A stretch of 63,591 nt of DNA from Chara braunii. Its lineage: Eukaryota; Streptophyta; Charophyceae; Charales; Characeae. The notes under the pieces were generated by a model. It was not told the DNA's origin and made no database searches. It saw only the letters and a list, made by a program, of their open reading frames with translations. Positions 1 to 11,475 of this stretch are shown here, in pieces; the first letter of the stretch is position 1, and every line of letters starts with the position of its first letter. The DNA is taken from assembly GCA_003427395.1 (NCBI GenBank), contig BFEA01000110.1:2107795-2171385 (forward strand). The letters are read 5' to 3'. The position numbers were made by a program, and so were the translations under genes.

Positions 1-225
1 AAAAAAAAAAAAAAAAAAAAAAAAATCAAAAAAATCCGAAAAAAAACTATGTTATGCAGAAAAATAAACTGAACAACGTTTGCCTCAGGGTCACATCGAA
101 ATTATGCACCAAATTTAGGGGAAAAAAAATAAAATTTAAAAATATTTTTATTTTTCATATTTTTTTAATTGTTTTTGGCCCGGCCGGGCAAGTGACCCCA
201 GGCCACTCTGGTAGCCTAGCCTTGT
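1..225 (+). repeat. dispersed repeat, also inverted at 31908-32075
   Basis: Shared words include GCAGAAAAATAAACTGA, CAACGTTTGCCTCA, GGCCCGGCCGGGCAAG and GGTAGCCTAG. The window begins inside an A run that belongs to it. Confidence 0.72.
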
Positions 226-289
226 CGATGTTTTCGTTCTCCTTCACGTGAGGTATTCCAAGAAATTTGCGCATGAGCTAAACAGCCGT

Positions 290-900
290 GGGTGCTATTT
301 CAGCATTCTAAAAAAGAAAAAAGAAAAAACTCTTCAGGTGTAACCAGTGTGACTACGTGCAGTTCTGCGAGGCACAAATGTCAGGGCCGCGACTCTACCC
401 TTTGTGGACACAGAACTGTGTGTGTGACCGCACAGGCACCCAAAGGCACAAATATATGGTACCAAACACCCCATATATTTGTGGCTTTAGGTCCGACCTG
501 ATAACCTAACTTCCCAGATTTTGAGGTAGATTTCCGGTCACACTGGTCCTTCTGGTTCCCTTTTGTACTTTTTAGTGAACCAAATGTCAGCGGTCTGCGA
601 GGCCATGGGAGTACCCCTTTTTATCACCTCAAGAGGTGGTCTCAAAGGAATTGTGAAAGTTCGGGCATGAAGAAGACAGCTGGCTTGTTATTTCAGCATT
701 GAAAGAAAAAAGAAGAAAACCTGTTTTTTTTGGGGTGGGGTGCTGTGTGGCTAGGTGCACTTGGCTTGGTGCCCATGGTGTCCAAATGGGTGGCTCACGG
801 CTCTGTCCTTTCTGGACACACAGTCCACCCGTGTGACCACACGGGTACCCAAAGCCTCAAATTCGCAGTACCAAATGCCACAAAAGTTTGAGATTTAGTT
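290..900. repeat. tandem duplication, period about 400 bp
   Basis: TATTTCAGCATT plus an A/G run, TGGACACA, GTGTGACC and CACCCAAAG..C recur at 297-500 and 690-900 in the same order, with drift. Confidence 0.65.
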
Positions 901-3845
901 CAATGATAAGGCTGTCGCCCTTTTCGGGAAAATTTTAAAATAAGAATTGTTTCCAGTACCTGGCCGCAACCGTTGTGCAACATACATTCTAGAAAGGACT
1001 AGCTGCAGTGTTATCACCTGGTGACTTTGGGCCTGGCTCCAGTGAGACTCCATAACCTCACGCCGAGCGCGACTTCCTGATTGGAGTCGGAGCGGCCCAG
1101 AAGTTGCACAAAAGGGGGTGTGCCAAGGATTTTAGGAAAGTGGGGTGGAGTCCCAGGTCAGAACTGGGATCTCCTGTGTCAAGGTTCCAAGGACAGAAAT
1201 GCAAAGGGGCTCGGACGAAAAAGGGGCTTTCTCAGCTCGCGGCCTTCATGGCCGGGTACTCAGGATGGCCGGGTTTGGCGCCTAGAACGGGTCCATGTGC
1301 GGCATACGGGAGGGACACAATGGGTATCTCGTTGCTCAACACACTGCGCCTACGGGATTCATAAATCTCAGAGTCTGACATGGATGGTCCCAGTCGAAGG
1401 CTGTGTTCTTGACACTTAGCTTCGGTACCAGCCGCCAGACAGTAAGGGTAGTCGTGATCGACAAGAGAACGAATTCCATCATGATGCCACGTATTCACAT
1501 TAATGTTGTCGTTCCTATCCATGCAGAAATATTCCTACAGCCAGGACGGGGTTGAGTTATGCGAGTGTGTGTATACGTGACGGGCCGTTTTACTGGCTGG
1601 CTGCAACGTATATGTTCACATAAGATCCGTTCACTAGGCAGCTCGAGGCGACCAACTTCATTATTTTACATCGATTCCAGCGAACTACTGTTAAGCATGC
1701 ATCCACGTTCCCCAATCATTCAATTTTTGACAGAAACAGAGACTGTGCATACAAAAATTGAGGCGATCAGGTTGCAGTCATCACACACAACATCATCCAT
1801 AAAAGGAAAGAGATATGAGAGAAACTCTGAAGAAAAGAGGGGATCCACACAATCATGTAGAACTCCGCAATTACAAAAACAAAAACGGTTGAAACCGAAA
1901 CCAAAAATTTTCAGAGGGCCAGGAGAAAAGTCGCCACACACCCCAGCACCACTCGCACTCTCACTTCTTCACCATCCGCCTCCTTATTTCGATGCAGGCA
2001 GTTCGTCACCTCGCACCTACCATCAATCCAGAGCTGTCACCCCGCTTAGTAGCCCGAGTACACACGCCGCGTTCGCCTGTGCTCCACAGTCCATCGTGAC
2101 CGCATCAACCCCACACACTCGCCACCAACTCGTCAGATTGCCCAACTCCGAACTCGCCTCCTTGTATGCTCATACTTGTTAACCGATCCTCTTGACCGCG
2201 CTTACCTTCCCAAGTTTTGATTAGAAAGTGATTTTGTCGCGTTTTGTGAAATTTATAGCTATTAGCATTTGCGCGAGATTACGCTGAGGCAGGGGGAGAG
2301 GGAAAGGAAGAAGGTGCCTGCTGTTGGAATGCCTGAGCTGCGGTGCAGGGGACATAGCCACTCTCCACGCACCGATCCAGTCATGCACCGCTCTGGCCAA
2401 TGAGATGAAGGGGAGGGGCTGCATGTTTCGGTGCGAAGACAAGCCAACAGGGAGAAGATTACAGTTACACCCTCACTTGCCAGGAGAGAAACAAAAGGAA
2501 ATTACGGTTGAGATAAAAATTAAGTTGCAGCGGGAATAGAGTGCGGCGCGACGAGCAGCACGAGGCGGGCGAGCGAAGGCGATGGCTGCGACGAGGTTGT
2601 GAGGGCGCTGCGGTCCGTTGGTGATGGAGGTAGGGGATGGGAGGGGGTGTGTATGGTGGGGAAGATGTGGGATGCCACGTGTGGAAAGAAGAGGGAGGGG
2701 GAGTATCGAAGGAGAGTGTCTTGGTTTTTCCCCTCTTGCTACCTCGTTCTCTGTCTCCTGTTTCTTCCGATCCAGTTGTTGAGGGTCGCTGTGCAAGGAT
2801 CGAACTCTCTGTGAGACTGCGTTGACAGGCCTGACACTGTCACTCACAACACAATCGCCTTCGGAAAGTTTTATGGAGGCGGCGGTGTCCTGAGTATCTC
2901 TTATGGCTAGTGCACTTTGCTAAAGGGTTTTCCTAGCACTGGCTATGGGGAGGAGAGGGTGTTCCTCTCGCAGGAAGAGGAGGGGGATGAGTTTGGTCGG
3001 GATGGCGGTCTGGCAGTGGGATCTGGAGATGGCGGGAGTGGAGTGTCTTGAGATGACCTGAAGAGCTGGTGATTTTACGAAGAACGAGACAACTTTACGA
3101 GGCGATGGGAGCTCGACGCGCGGCAGTTTCTCGAAGACGTCAACCTAAGTATCATTCCATTTTCCCACAGTATCTTAGGGCTTCGGGGATTAGGTTGTTC
3201 CCACGATAGTCCGCCAGATTTTGTATTACCCTTTCGTCTTTTCTATGTCGTTATCCCTGATGATATTTATCTTTTTTATGTCGCTATCCCTGATGATGCA
3301 CCCAATTGGAATATCTTGATTCGTGTGGTATTCTCATGTCCTTATCTCATGTCGTATTCTACATGTCGTATTCTCATGTCGTTATTTCCTGTCGATTTCT
3401 TGAACTAGAGTTCTTAACAAGTTCTTGACTCACTGTCTGAGTAAGTTTTCCTTATTTGGATTTTTAAATTTTATCAAATCTCATCTTCAATCCCATCTTT
3501 GAAATTCGTTAGCTGATGACCACAACTATGTCAGGATTATTCCTGATCATAGACATTCGTGAGTCCAATGGGACGTCTTAGTTGGATTTCTTGAATTTTC
3601 GATCACAAATGTTTCTTTCCAAAAAGGCTGTTGCAGACAGATTTCCCAATTGTGGTTCTAATTCCTATTTTTCAAGAGTAGTTTTCGCAGTTTTTTCGAT
3701 GTGAATCAATCCCCATCTGCAAATCTTATTTCTTTGTCGTGATTGCGACCGTTGTGTTTTTGCAAATTAAAGGGGGGGGGAGGTCGAATTAGGGGTAGGT
3801 GGGAAGTGGGGGGTTCACTTAGATGAGGGACCGGCGGTGTACAGA
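901..3845. other. intergenic, no gene recognised
   Basis: Several open frames exist, the longest at 1559-2182 plus strand (207 codons). None shows a known domain or clear splice structure. The frame is rich in Ser, Thr, His and Pro in a simple-composition stretch. The rest is unique-looking sequence. Confidence 0.4.
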
Positions 3846-4625
3846 GGTAAGTCTTACTAGAAGGGTGGGGTGGGACGACGTTGGTCGGTGCTGGAGCATT
3901 CGCTCTGTGACCAGGGGGAGCTTGAGGCCATTGAAGTTATGCCGAGGGTGGAAGGCATAACCATCTCGCCCGACGTAGCTGTTGCTGGGGCGGTGACCCT
4001 ATAACCTTTTGAGGGGCCATGCAGTTAAGAGAGGTGTCGAGGGGGGAAGACTCTCTGTCCGTCAGAATCAGTTAGATCGGTACTGGGGTTGTTTGTGTTG
4101 CCTTGTAACCCTAACACGAGGGTATGAGAGCTGACGATTTCCGGTACGAGGACTGAAAGCTGGATCGGTGTGTCCCTCATCGGTGGTGAAGGTAAAAGTC
4201 AGATTGTTGGGGGCTGCCGCCTCTTGTTTTTTCAAATGGAAAGTGAAATCGGAAGCATGGTTGGGAAGAAATTTTGGGGGGGCTCATGCAGGAAGGGAAG
4301 GGTGTCTCAGGGGGTTAAGTCTATTAGAAGGACGGGGTGGGGCGACAGTGGCCGGTGCTGGAGCAGTGCTCTGTGACCATGGAGGAGCTTGAGGCCATTG
4401 GAGCTTGCCGAGGGTGGAAGGCATAACCACCTCTTTCAACGTAGCTGAATTTGGGGCAATGACCCTGTAACCCGGTAGGGGGTTTGGCAGCTAAGTGTCG
4501 AGGGGGGAAGATGCTTCCTGTTCGTCAGAAAACAGTCAGTTCGATGCTGGGGCAGTTTGTGTTGCCTTGTAACCCTAGCAAGGGGGGTGTGAGAACTGGC
4601 GACTTCTGGTATGAGGACTGAAAGC
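3846..4625. repeat. tandem duplication, period about 468 bp
   Basis: Two copies (3846-4160 and 4314-4625) share GGTGCTGGAGCA, GGAGCTTGAGGCCATTG, CGAGGGTGGAAGGCATAACC and TTTGTGTTGCCTTGTAACCC. Confidence 0.85.
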
Positions 4626-4639
4626 TTGAGTGATGATTT

Positions 4640-7600
4640 CTCGCCTGTAGTGTGGGTTTGGTCTGGATTGATGGTGGTTCGGCTCTGATTTTCATTTCTC
4701 TAATTTTCCTTTTTTAATTTTTTGAAAAAAAGAATAAGGAGAGTGGGAGAAGATGGTGGGTTATCACGCGTCCTACTAGTGAGGGGGCTAGCTGGTAGGA
4801 TGGGAGTATGGTATAGCAGCAGCAGAGATGGTGGCTCCGCTGTATTCAGTCTTGCCGGAGGGAGGTAAAGTGGATTGAGGGGGAATTCTTCTGAGTCGTT
4901 TCTAAATCATGGTGTTGTCATAGATAGGTTTGAAGTTTCTGAGCCAATGCCGGGTAATGGCCCCGGTATCTTAATTCTCAAAATTCCATCCTTAGGCCAA
5001 TTGGATTTTTCGAGTAGGTTCCTAGTCTCATTTCCATGAAATTTCCTGATGAGCTATCTGAATGTACTCGTGATGGGACGCTGGGCCCGTTTCCCAGTTT
5101 GTGCCAATATGTGAGGATATGGTTGTATCTATGGGACGCTGGACCCGGTTTCCAGCAGGTATTGCACCCCACCAATAGATGGACCTTTNTTTGAAAAAAA
5201 AAAAAAAAAAAAAAAAAAGTGCAAGACAGAGTGCAGCAAAACGCGCGCGAGTAAGAAGCATCGTGCAGTTACAAAAAGAAATACGATGTCCCCAAAAATT
5301 TGGTCTAATTAAAGTCCTAATTCCGAGTGCCCGCGCGGTCTCCCGCATTCTTTCCAAAGAGTTGAAAACTTAAAAAAAAAATCCCCGCGCGATGACCACG
5401 CTGAAGTTCCCTCGATAAACTTCCCAAAAGAAAAAGAAAGAAAAGTCGTGTCAACCGATATTCGTACGCCCGCTAAGGCGCGTCCTGACCAACAATCGTC
5501 GTGGACCAAGTTTTCGCAAAACACAAAGGAAAGGAAAAAAGGAATGGGGGCACTCACTGCATGCAATTTGACCCTTAGGCCCATCTTACCCCCTCCACTC
5601 CCCAAGTGCATTTGCGCAGAAAGTTGCGTCTATCAGAAGATAGATCTTCACATATGTGACGCCCAGGGGGTTTCAATCTTATGCAAGCTCCTGCTTGGAT
5701 GCATCATGCTTGTGGCTATGGGGAAAAGAAGAGGAAGAAGACGAAGAAGGAGAGAAGAAGGGGAAGGAGAAGGAAAAGGAGACCATGATGTCACGATGCA
5801 GCTGTGAAGGTGTCGTTGTCTTCCGGGTGTCATTATCATGGTCTCACGTTTTCATTGTTCCCTGATCCCCGTCGCTTTTGAACTCCGCCTTGCTGCGATC
5901 ATCGTTATTGTTGTTGCTGCCTCGGTGGATATGGCACTCTCAGGACGGAGGGTGGAGGTGGAAGCTGAGATTAGGGGAGTGTAGGGAGGAATCATGCCAA
6001 CAATCGAACCGTAGAGGGAATGTCTGCATAGCGCATAAATCGATGGATGTGGGGGACGCGATGATTGCGATTGGGGAGGGAGGTGAGGTAGTTTGGGTAA
6101 AGGGTGCAGAGAGTACGTAGGATGGCCGAGCGAAACTGTTCGTAGTTGTCACATTCAGGGATTGTCCCCGTAATCCTGCTATAGACTTCAACGTTATTAA
6201 AGTTTTCCATGCCATCCCAAAAAGGAGAATATGGAGGCAAAAAGAGGAGACGAGGGAGTCGGTGGTCGTGTGAGGAAGATGGTACAGATGATACGGGTAG
6301 CGTAGAACAAATAAAACAAGGAAGGAGGAAAACAATTTCAAGTAGTGGGGAATGGTTGGCGGCCTTCAACCTGGTGGAAGGTAAGGTAGTCAAGGGGACT
6401 GCGGGAGAGTGACTGGGGACGTCACCGGATTGCCAACATCTTAGCGTATGCGAATTGAGGCAAGGTTGGCTAGAGGGAGAGAGACTTTGGGCTCTTCTTC
6501 TGCTACATTCCGCTCGTGCAACACCGTCATCGCGTTCTTCCTCTTCTGTGGGCGGCTCAGGATCTCTTGTGGGGTCGTTTAGGTGTATACTTATTGATAG
6601 GCTACTTCTTTTTTGCGCGCTCTCTCGCTCCTTCTTCCACTTCTTTTTCTGTTGCGGTGCGTTCTTCCTTTGATCCCTCCTCCGAGTGCTCACTATAATC
6701 AGGATCACTAACTCCTGAATCGGTATTTTTCTTTGCTTCACTTTCGGAGGTTACTACGGCCAGTGATCCAGCCACTTCCCAAAAATATGGACCAGTTACT
6801 TCCTCCGGGTCCAGGTACTCGTTTGTCGATGGATAATAGCGGTTCTGATCGTCGTACTAGGAGCAACGCGTCCATATCAGTTGTGGCGTTCGTGCCCGTC
6901 CCAGATTGACATGCGCGGGACTCTGCTTGTTGCAGGAGATGATTTTTAGAGGCAGATCGTCGAGGAGTTGCATGAGGAACACCAGCAACTCTCCCATAAT
7001 CAGTCCAAGATGGTCGTGCCCAACCTATCTAAACAAGATTCCCAACAACTTTCCTTTTGTGTTTGTTCTCCATATCTGAACGATCAGCAGCTCGACCTCA
7101 TCGTTGAGGATCTCCTCTTTGTCGGACTGTTCGGACCAATAAAAAACGATTTGTACTAGGCAAAAACTAAGTGCGATGTAGGCCTCCAACCACTCCGACC
7201 ACCTTTCGTCGTCCACAATTGGCACTGGTATGGCCTCAATCTGGAAGGATAGATGCGAATGGACTGGGAACTGCCATAAGAGAGGCAAGTTCGACGATAA
7301 ACTCAACGTGGAGAATCGGTGCTGATTCATCGGGGCTGTGCAAAGAGGACAAGCTCCGAGAGAACTATCTTCATCTTCGTACAGTGAACCTGGATCCCAT
7401 GTACGTCAATGCTACCTGTTTGGACGATTTGATCCCTCGGGCGTGCGAGCCGCTGCCACCACGTGTCCGCCAATTCTTCCGCCCAAACCCCCAATTGATT
7501 GAATGTTCTCGCATGAAGGTCTTCGTCGAGCGTGGCAAGGTCCCCGCTGAAAGAGATGATCATAGTGATGTGGCAGACTCCCGGGGCGGAAAGCCGCAAG

Positions 7601-7950
7601 AAAAGTCGATGCGTGGGCCAATATACTCCCTCGGTCCGCACTATGGGCGAATAAAAACTCATATGTCGTGTGTACCTCGGTTGACGGTCGTATTAAAGAA
7701 TTGCACGAATCGAAGCAGGTCCGGGTTGCGTCGTGGGTGATGCACTTGCCGAATAGAAGAGATAAAGCCCCGTGGCGTCGACATCCGTCCGCTGATAACT
7801 TGTTCCAACGCAAAACTCGTGATGATGGCGGGAAAGGAGAAAGTGAGGTTCTTAAAGAAAGAAAAAGAAGAGATTCAGGTTCCTCGCTATCCCATGTGGA
7901 GGACAGGGGCGAGCCAGGGGATGAGGTAGGAGGAAAGGTAGATAAGAGAT
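4640..7950. other. intergenic, no gene recognised
   Basis: Apart from the GGGACGCTGG repeat and an A run at 5197-5218, I see no gene or repeat. The part from about 6000 to 7950 may be the 3' flank or LTR side of the gypsy remnant, but no terminal match supports this. Confidence 0.35.
5069..5217. repeat. GGGACGCTGGACCC repeat with A-tail
   Basis: Two copies (about 5073 and 5133) of GGGACGCTGGRCCCG followed by TTTCCAGCAGG and CAATAGATGGACC, then an A run with one N. Two further copies are at about 16002 and 16240. Confidence 0.7.
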
Positions 7951-7959
7951 GAAGATAGG

Positions 7960-8130
7960 ACACGTGGCGGATAATCAGTCGTGTCGATCGGCTGCCCGAG
8001 ACTTCGAAAACGAGTCGCACCATATTCACCCCGTTAGGACCAAGCCCGACTACACGGAACTGGACAAAAAATTGTGGCACCAACTTTCCTTGATGAGCAC
8101 ATTTTCTCACCTGCACGATGTCCCCTAATT
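7960..8130 (-). pseudogene. gypsy integrase C-terminal (SH3-like) remnant
   Basis: The minus strand codes VRKCAHQGKLVPQFFVQFRV then VGLGPNGVNMVRL, which resembles the KLDPKWEGPFRVV..GPNTVRL segment that closes gypsy integrases. Downstream residues look random. Confidence 0.7.
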
Positions 8131-8301
8131 TGTACTGGGGCCGAGGCCAACATTTTCGTTCCTAGCTTCGTAATTTCGAACTTGTTGGCCCTGGGCCAGT
8201 TCGGTTATCCGCTGTTTTTTTTGGGCTAATCGAGGGAGGGTTCATTTCATCAATTCTAAATGTCGTTAGGCTTTCTCCTTGGCCGTCGCCCTCGTAGATC
8301 G

Positions 8302-8935
8302 TCAATCCAATGTTGTTTTGTCTTTTTGCCTCGATCGAGAGGCGCAGGTCAGGCTATTGGTCCGTAGCTGGAATGGGGACAGACCTGTGAACTCGTGGGG
8401 TGTCCCTTGATGGATGGCTAGGATGCGATCTACAATGTCGGGCCAGGGCCTCATGTCCCTAGCCACGATATTCCGTCGTAGAGCTGTTTTGATTACTCGG
8501 TTCGGAATTTCTACAAGGCCGTTCCATTGAGACGTGTGGGGTGTTGTGTTCCGAATGGAGACACCATGTATGACTACTAGGCTCCTCCCTTGGAATCTTG
8601 CACCATTATCCGTTAAGATCTCCTCGTTATCCTGATGCATTTCGAGGAAGCGGTTAACGTATCTATCGTATCCATGCTAACCCTTTGAAATGGTCGTTCA
8701 ACTGCAGTTGGCACGATGGACCTTGGTCGCTGAACCGACGCCTTGTCCGCCAAGTAAACCGGACAATTCTTGACGATGAATTTAACATCATCCCAAATAT
8801 TGGACCAGTATCACTCAATTTGTCGATAGCCGATTCTGTGATTCGGACATTAAAATGTGCGGTCGTCTCCTCGTGGGCTGACTTAACCAGTTATATCGCA
8901 TGAACAGGTGCGGTACGATCATCCAAATGCTGCTT
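8302..8935 (-). pseudogene. gypsy integrase remnant (zinc domain and core)
   Basis: 8640-8935 holds a degraded H2C2 motif (HEETTAHFNV, WSNIWDDVKFIVKNC, then ERPFQRVSMDTID). 8302-8640 is the core: ILTDNGARFQ with the second Asp at 8608-8610 and NGLVEIPNR with the Glu at 8509-8511. Only 32 residues separate this Asp and Glu; gypsy integrases have 35. Confidence 0.87.
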
Positions 8936-9159
8936 CTGTCAGACTTTTGTTTTTCTAATCTTCCTTCATTCCATCTATAATGTCGTGCCCTGTCATTGGC
9001 TCGTCTGTGATCTTCCTTTCAATACTCATGGAGAGGGTTTCCTACGACATTGCTATCAAAACGACATCTGTTCAAACTTCGGCACGACTTCCACGTCTTT
9101 TCCAGTCCTTCGGAGGTGACTTCAAGGAATCGAGCTTCCGTCAAAATTTTATTGGTGCG

Positions 9160-9258
9160 GAATAAGGGACAAAGCCACGACGTTTGAGGGTTTCTATGTT
9201 GGATACATGATCCATGAGCTCTCGAAACACATTTGTTGCAATCTACCCAATCTTCGTA
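9160..9258 (-). pseudogene. PHD-finger-like zinc motif inside the retrotransposon
   Basis: Within a 156-residue frame (9019-9489) residues 81-110 read WVDCNKCVSRAHGSCI, then a ten-residue loop and SWLCPLF. The W.xC..C....H..C...W.C pattern is the C-terminal half of a PHD finger. It lies between RNase H and the integrase H2C2 motif. The last cysteine is replaced by Phe. Confidence 0.5.
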
Positions 9259-9568
9259 TCCTTCTCCGTGTTGATGCATAGGAACATAATAAACTTGCGA
9301 GACAACTTCAAAAAAATAGCAAAATTTGTCGAGCAAGGAATGGAAAGAAGAGGAAGCAAAGGAGAGAGGGATATGATTATTACCTTCCGCGTTTGCCGCC
9401 ATGAGGCCACGTGTCACTTTCTTGCAGGGTGAGGGAGGATTTCCACTCCTCCATAAGCTGGTCTCTTTGGAGACTCCGGATCCTTCCAATTCTTCGCCTT
9501 TACCAGGTCAATGTAACCTTGTCAATCCGTCGATATTCCCGTATCTTTCTGTCTTCCTGTGGATGATG

Positions 9569-9860
9569 TCAGAGTTGTATTCTTGCAGCTTTAGCACAAC
9601 GCCCAATCATGCTCGTGTAATTGGTAAGTTTATTGAGGGCCAACAGAGGTTCATGATCCGCAACCAACAAAAACTTGTGTCCATAAAGATACGAATGAAA
9701 GTGTTGGATTCCCCATACCACGACGTAACACTCTTCCTTAGGCGGCGAGTCGTTACATCTTTCGTCAGACACCATTCGGGAGGCATACTTGATAACGTGT
9801 TTCTTGTAGCTTTTCCCCTTATGTGGCGAGACGGCGTAGATAGATTCCGATTATAAACTA
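9569..9860 (-). pseudogene. gypsy RNase H remnant
   Basis: The frame 9569-9775 reads VVVWGIQHFHSYLYGHKF and VADHEPLLALNK, the end of the gypsy RNase H domain (the family has W.L.HFRHYLYGR.F...TDHEPL). The first part of the domain is in another frame. Confidence 0.85.
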
Positions 9861-9889
9861 TTTTCCCAGGTCTGGCCGTATTAAAATGG

Positions 9890-10590
9890 GCGCCAAGGCC
9901 AAGGTATTTTTCAGTATAGCAAAGGTTTGCTCGCACCTCACGTCCCAATGCAGCGGCTGGTCCTTCCTCAGCGATAGTATGAGGCCAACCCCAAAAAGGC
10001 CCAAAACTGTGTTAGCCACGTGGGTGTGGGCGCATCTCGAACTGCCTCGATTTTCCGTGGTCTGGTCTAGACCACCACGTGTCATAATGTACCCTAAAAG
10101 CGAGATCTCTAAATAAAAAGACTTATCTTTTTCAAGTATAATTTTGAACCCAGCATCTCTCTATGCTCCCAATGTCCACTCCACGTGTTGAGCATGTCCG
10201 TGAAATGAATCAGAATACACCAACATGTCATTCATGTACGCAATAACAGAGAAGTTTATCATGCTTTACGTCGGCCTTGCCTTGTCTTGTTAAAGAAATT
10301 ATAGAAGGTGGTGTCCATCGCTCTCTGAAATTTTGCACGTGCATTACATATGCCCATAAGACAACAAATTCATTGCCACGTCCCCTCAAACAAAACGACC
10401 ATCGTTTTTGGTCTATCCTCCTCCTTTACTAGGATATGGTGGAACCCGTAGCGGATATCAAATTGTTGAAATAGCTGACACATCCAATCGCATCCAAAAA
10501 AATCATCAATCCTGAGTAGGGGATACACATCCTTGATCGCCATATCGTTGAATTTCCGATAATCAATGCAAATGCTGATCGACTTTCATT
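9890..10590 (-). pseudogene. gypsy reverse transcriptase remnant
   Basis: Recognisable blocks in two or more frames: IDYRKFNDMAIKDVYPL, DIRYGFHHILVKEEDRPKT, NARAKFQRAMD, YMNDMLVYSDSF and KDQPLHWDVRCEQTF. The catalytic box reads YMND (10227-10238) where active elements have YxDD. A stop follows EGTWQ. Confidence 0.88.
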
Positions 10591-10600
10591 TGCCTCGTGC

Positions 10601-11470
10601 GAATCAGTTTCAAATTACGGGGCTGTGAAAATAAAATGAACAAAATGTTCGATCACGAGGAAAACATAGTGAGAATCATTTTAGCGTCGGCCTCTGTGGT
10701 CGCCTCGTGTTCTTTTAGGGTAATTCCATCCACCGCATCCCGAGGATCCACTGCTTTTTCAACAATTTTAATCTCAATTTCAAATGGGGAGGCGTCGAAC
10801 CGCTCAGGGAGTTTTAGAGTTTGTGCTTCGGCACCTCTATGGAGCATGCACACTTCTTTCCCTTCTGTGAGTAGTGATCGGGGGGGACGTCACAAAAAAA
10901 CTTTTTTGTCCAGATAGCAAGGCATCAAAAAGCTAGTTACGTCATATAAGGTTCGAGGTGGTTCTAGAGCATATGACAATCTTGAAACTTGCACTGAAAC
11001 CCTTTTAGCATTGTATTGATTTCCTATCACAATCGCCTTAGATACCTTTTGGTGGATCAGATAATCACCGTCGAGTTACCGAACGTGTGTGAAAGCTACT
11101 CAAATGCAATCGCAGAGCTGACCTACGTGCAGTTGAACGCCTTAATCAGACATGTGCATGAACCGACGCTCTGGGGGCTGATGTCCCAAGCGCGGTTCAA
11201 CGCCGGTCAACTAGGACAATCCATCCAATGATGCAATACACCTCGCTAAAAATAAATCCAAGTTTCACACATAAATCACGCCTAGTCCCTTTTCGTATCC
11301 GACCCATAACCTTTTAATGATGATACTCACAAAACTTTGAATAAATATCACAGCAACGTAGGTTTTGTCATATCGACTAGCCACGCAAGAATACACAAGC
11401 AGTCGTAGTGATAACGTACTATGTGGTAGTACATATATTCATGCGATTCTCAATAGCTTTGAGGGTCGCT
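10601..11470. other. upstream part of gypsy remnant, unresolved
   Basis: It lies 5' of the RT remnant on the minus strand. The short minus frame 10653-10853 might belong to the protease-RT spacer. No protease DTG/DSG box, gag or primer-binding site is clear. Confidence 0.35.
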
Positions 11471-11475
11471 TTCGA

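Larger units (their letters stand above)
7960..10600 (-). mobile_element. decayed Ty3/gypsy LTR-retrotransposon pol region
   Basis: On the minus strand the order is RT, RNase H, zinc motifs, integrase, as in Ty3/gypsy elements. Frame changes and stops break it throughout, so no intact polyprotein exists. I could not place gag, protease or a matching LTR pair with confidence. It is downstream of CHD1 and in the same orientation. Confidence 0.88.

Noticed and set aside
1559-2182. 207-codon plus-strand open frame
   Set aside because: No recognisable domain, no splice or promoter support, and simple composition. Kept only as a note.
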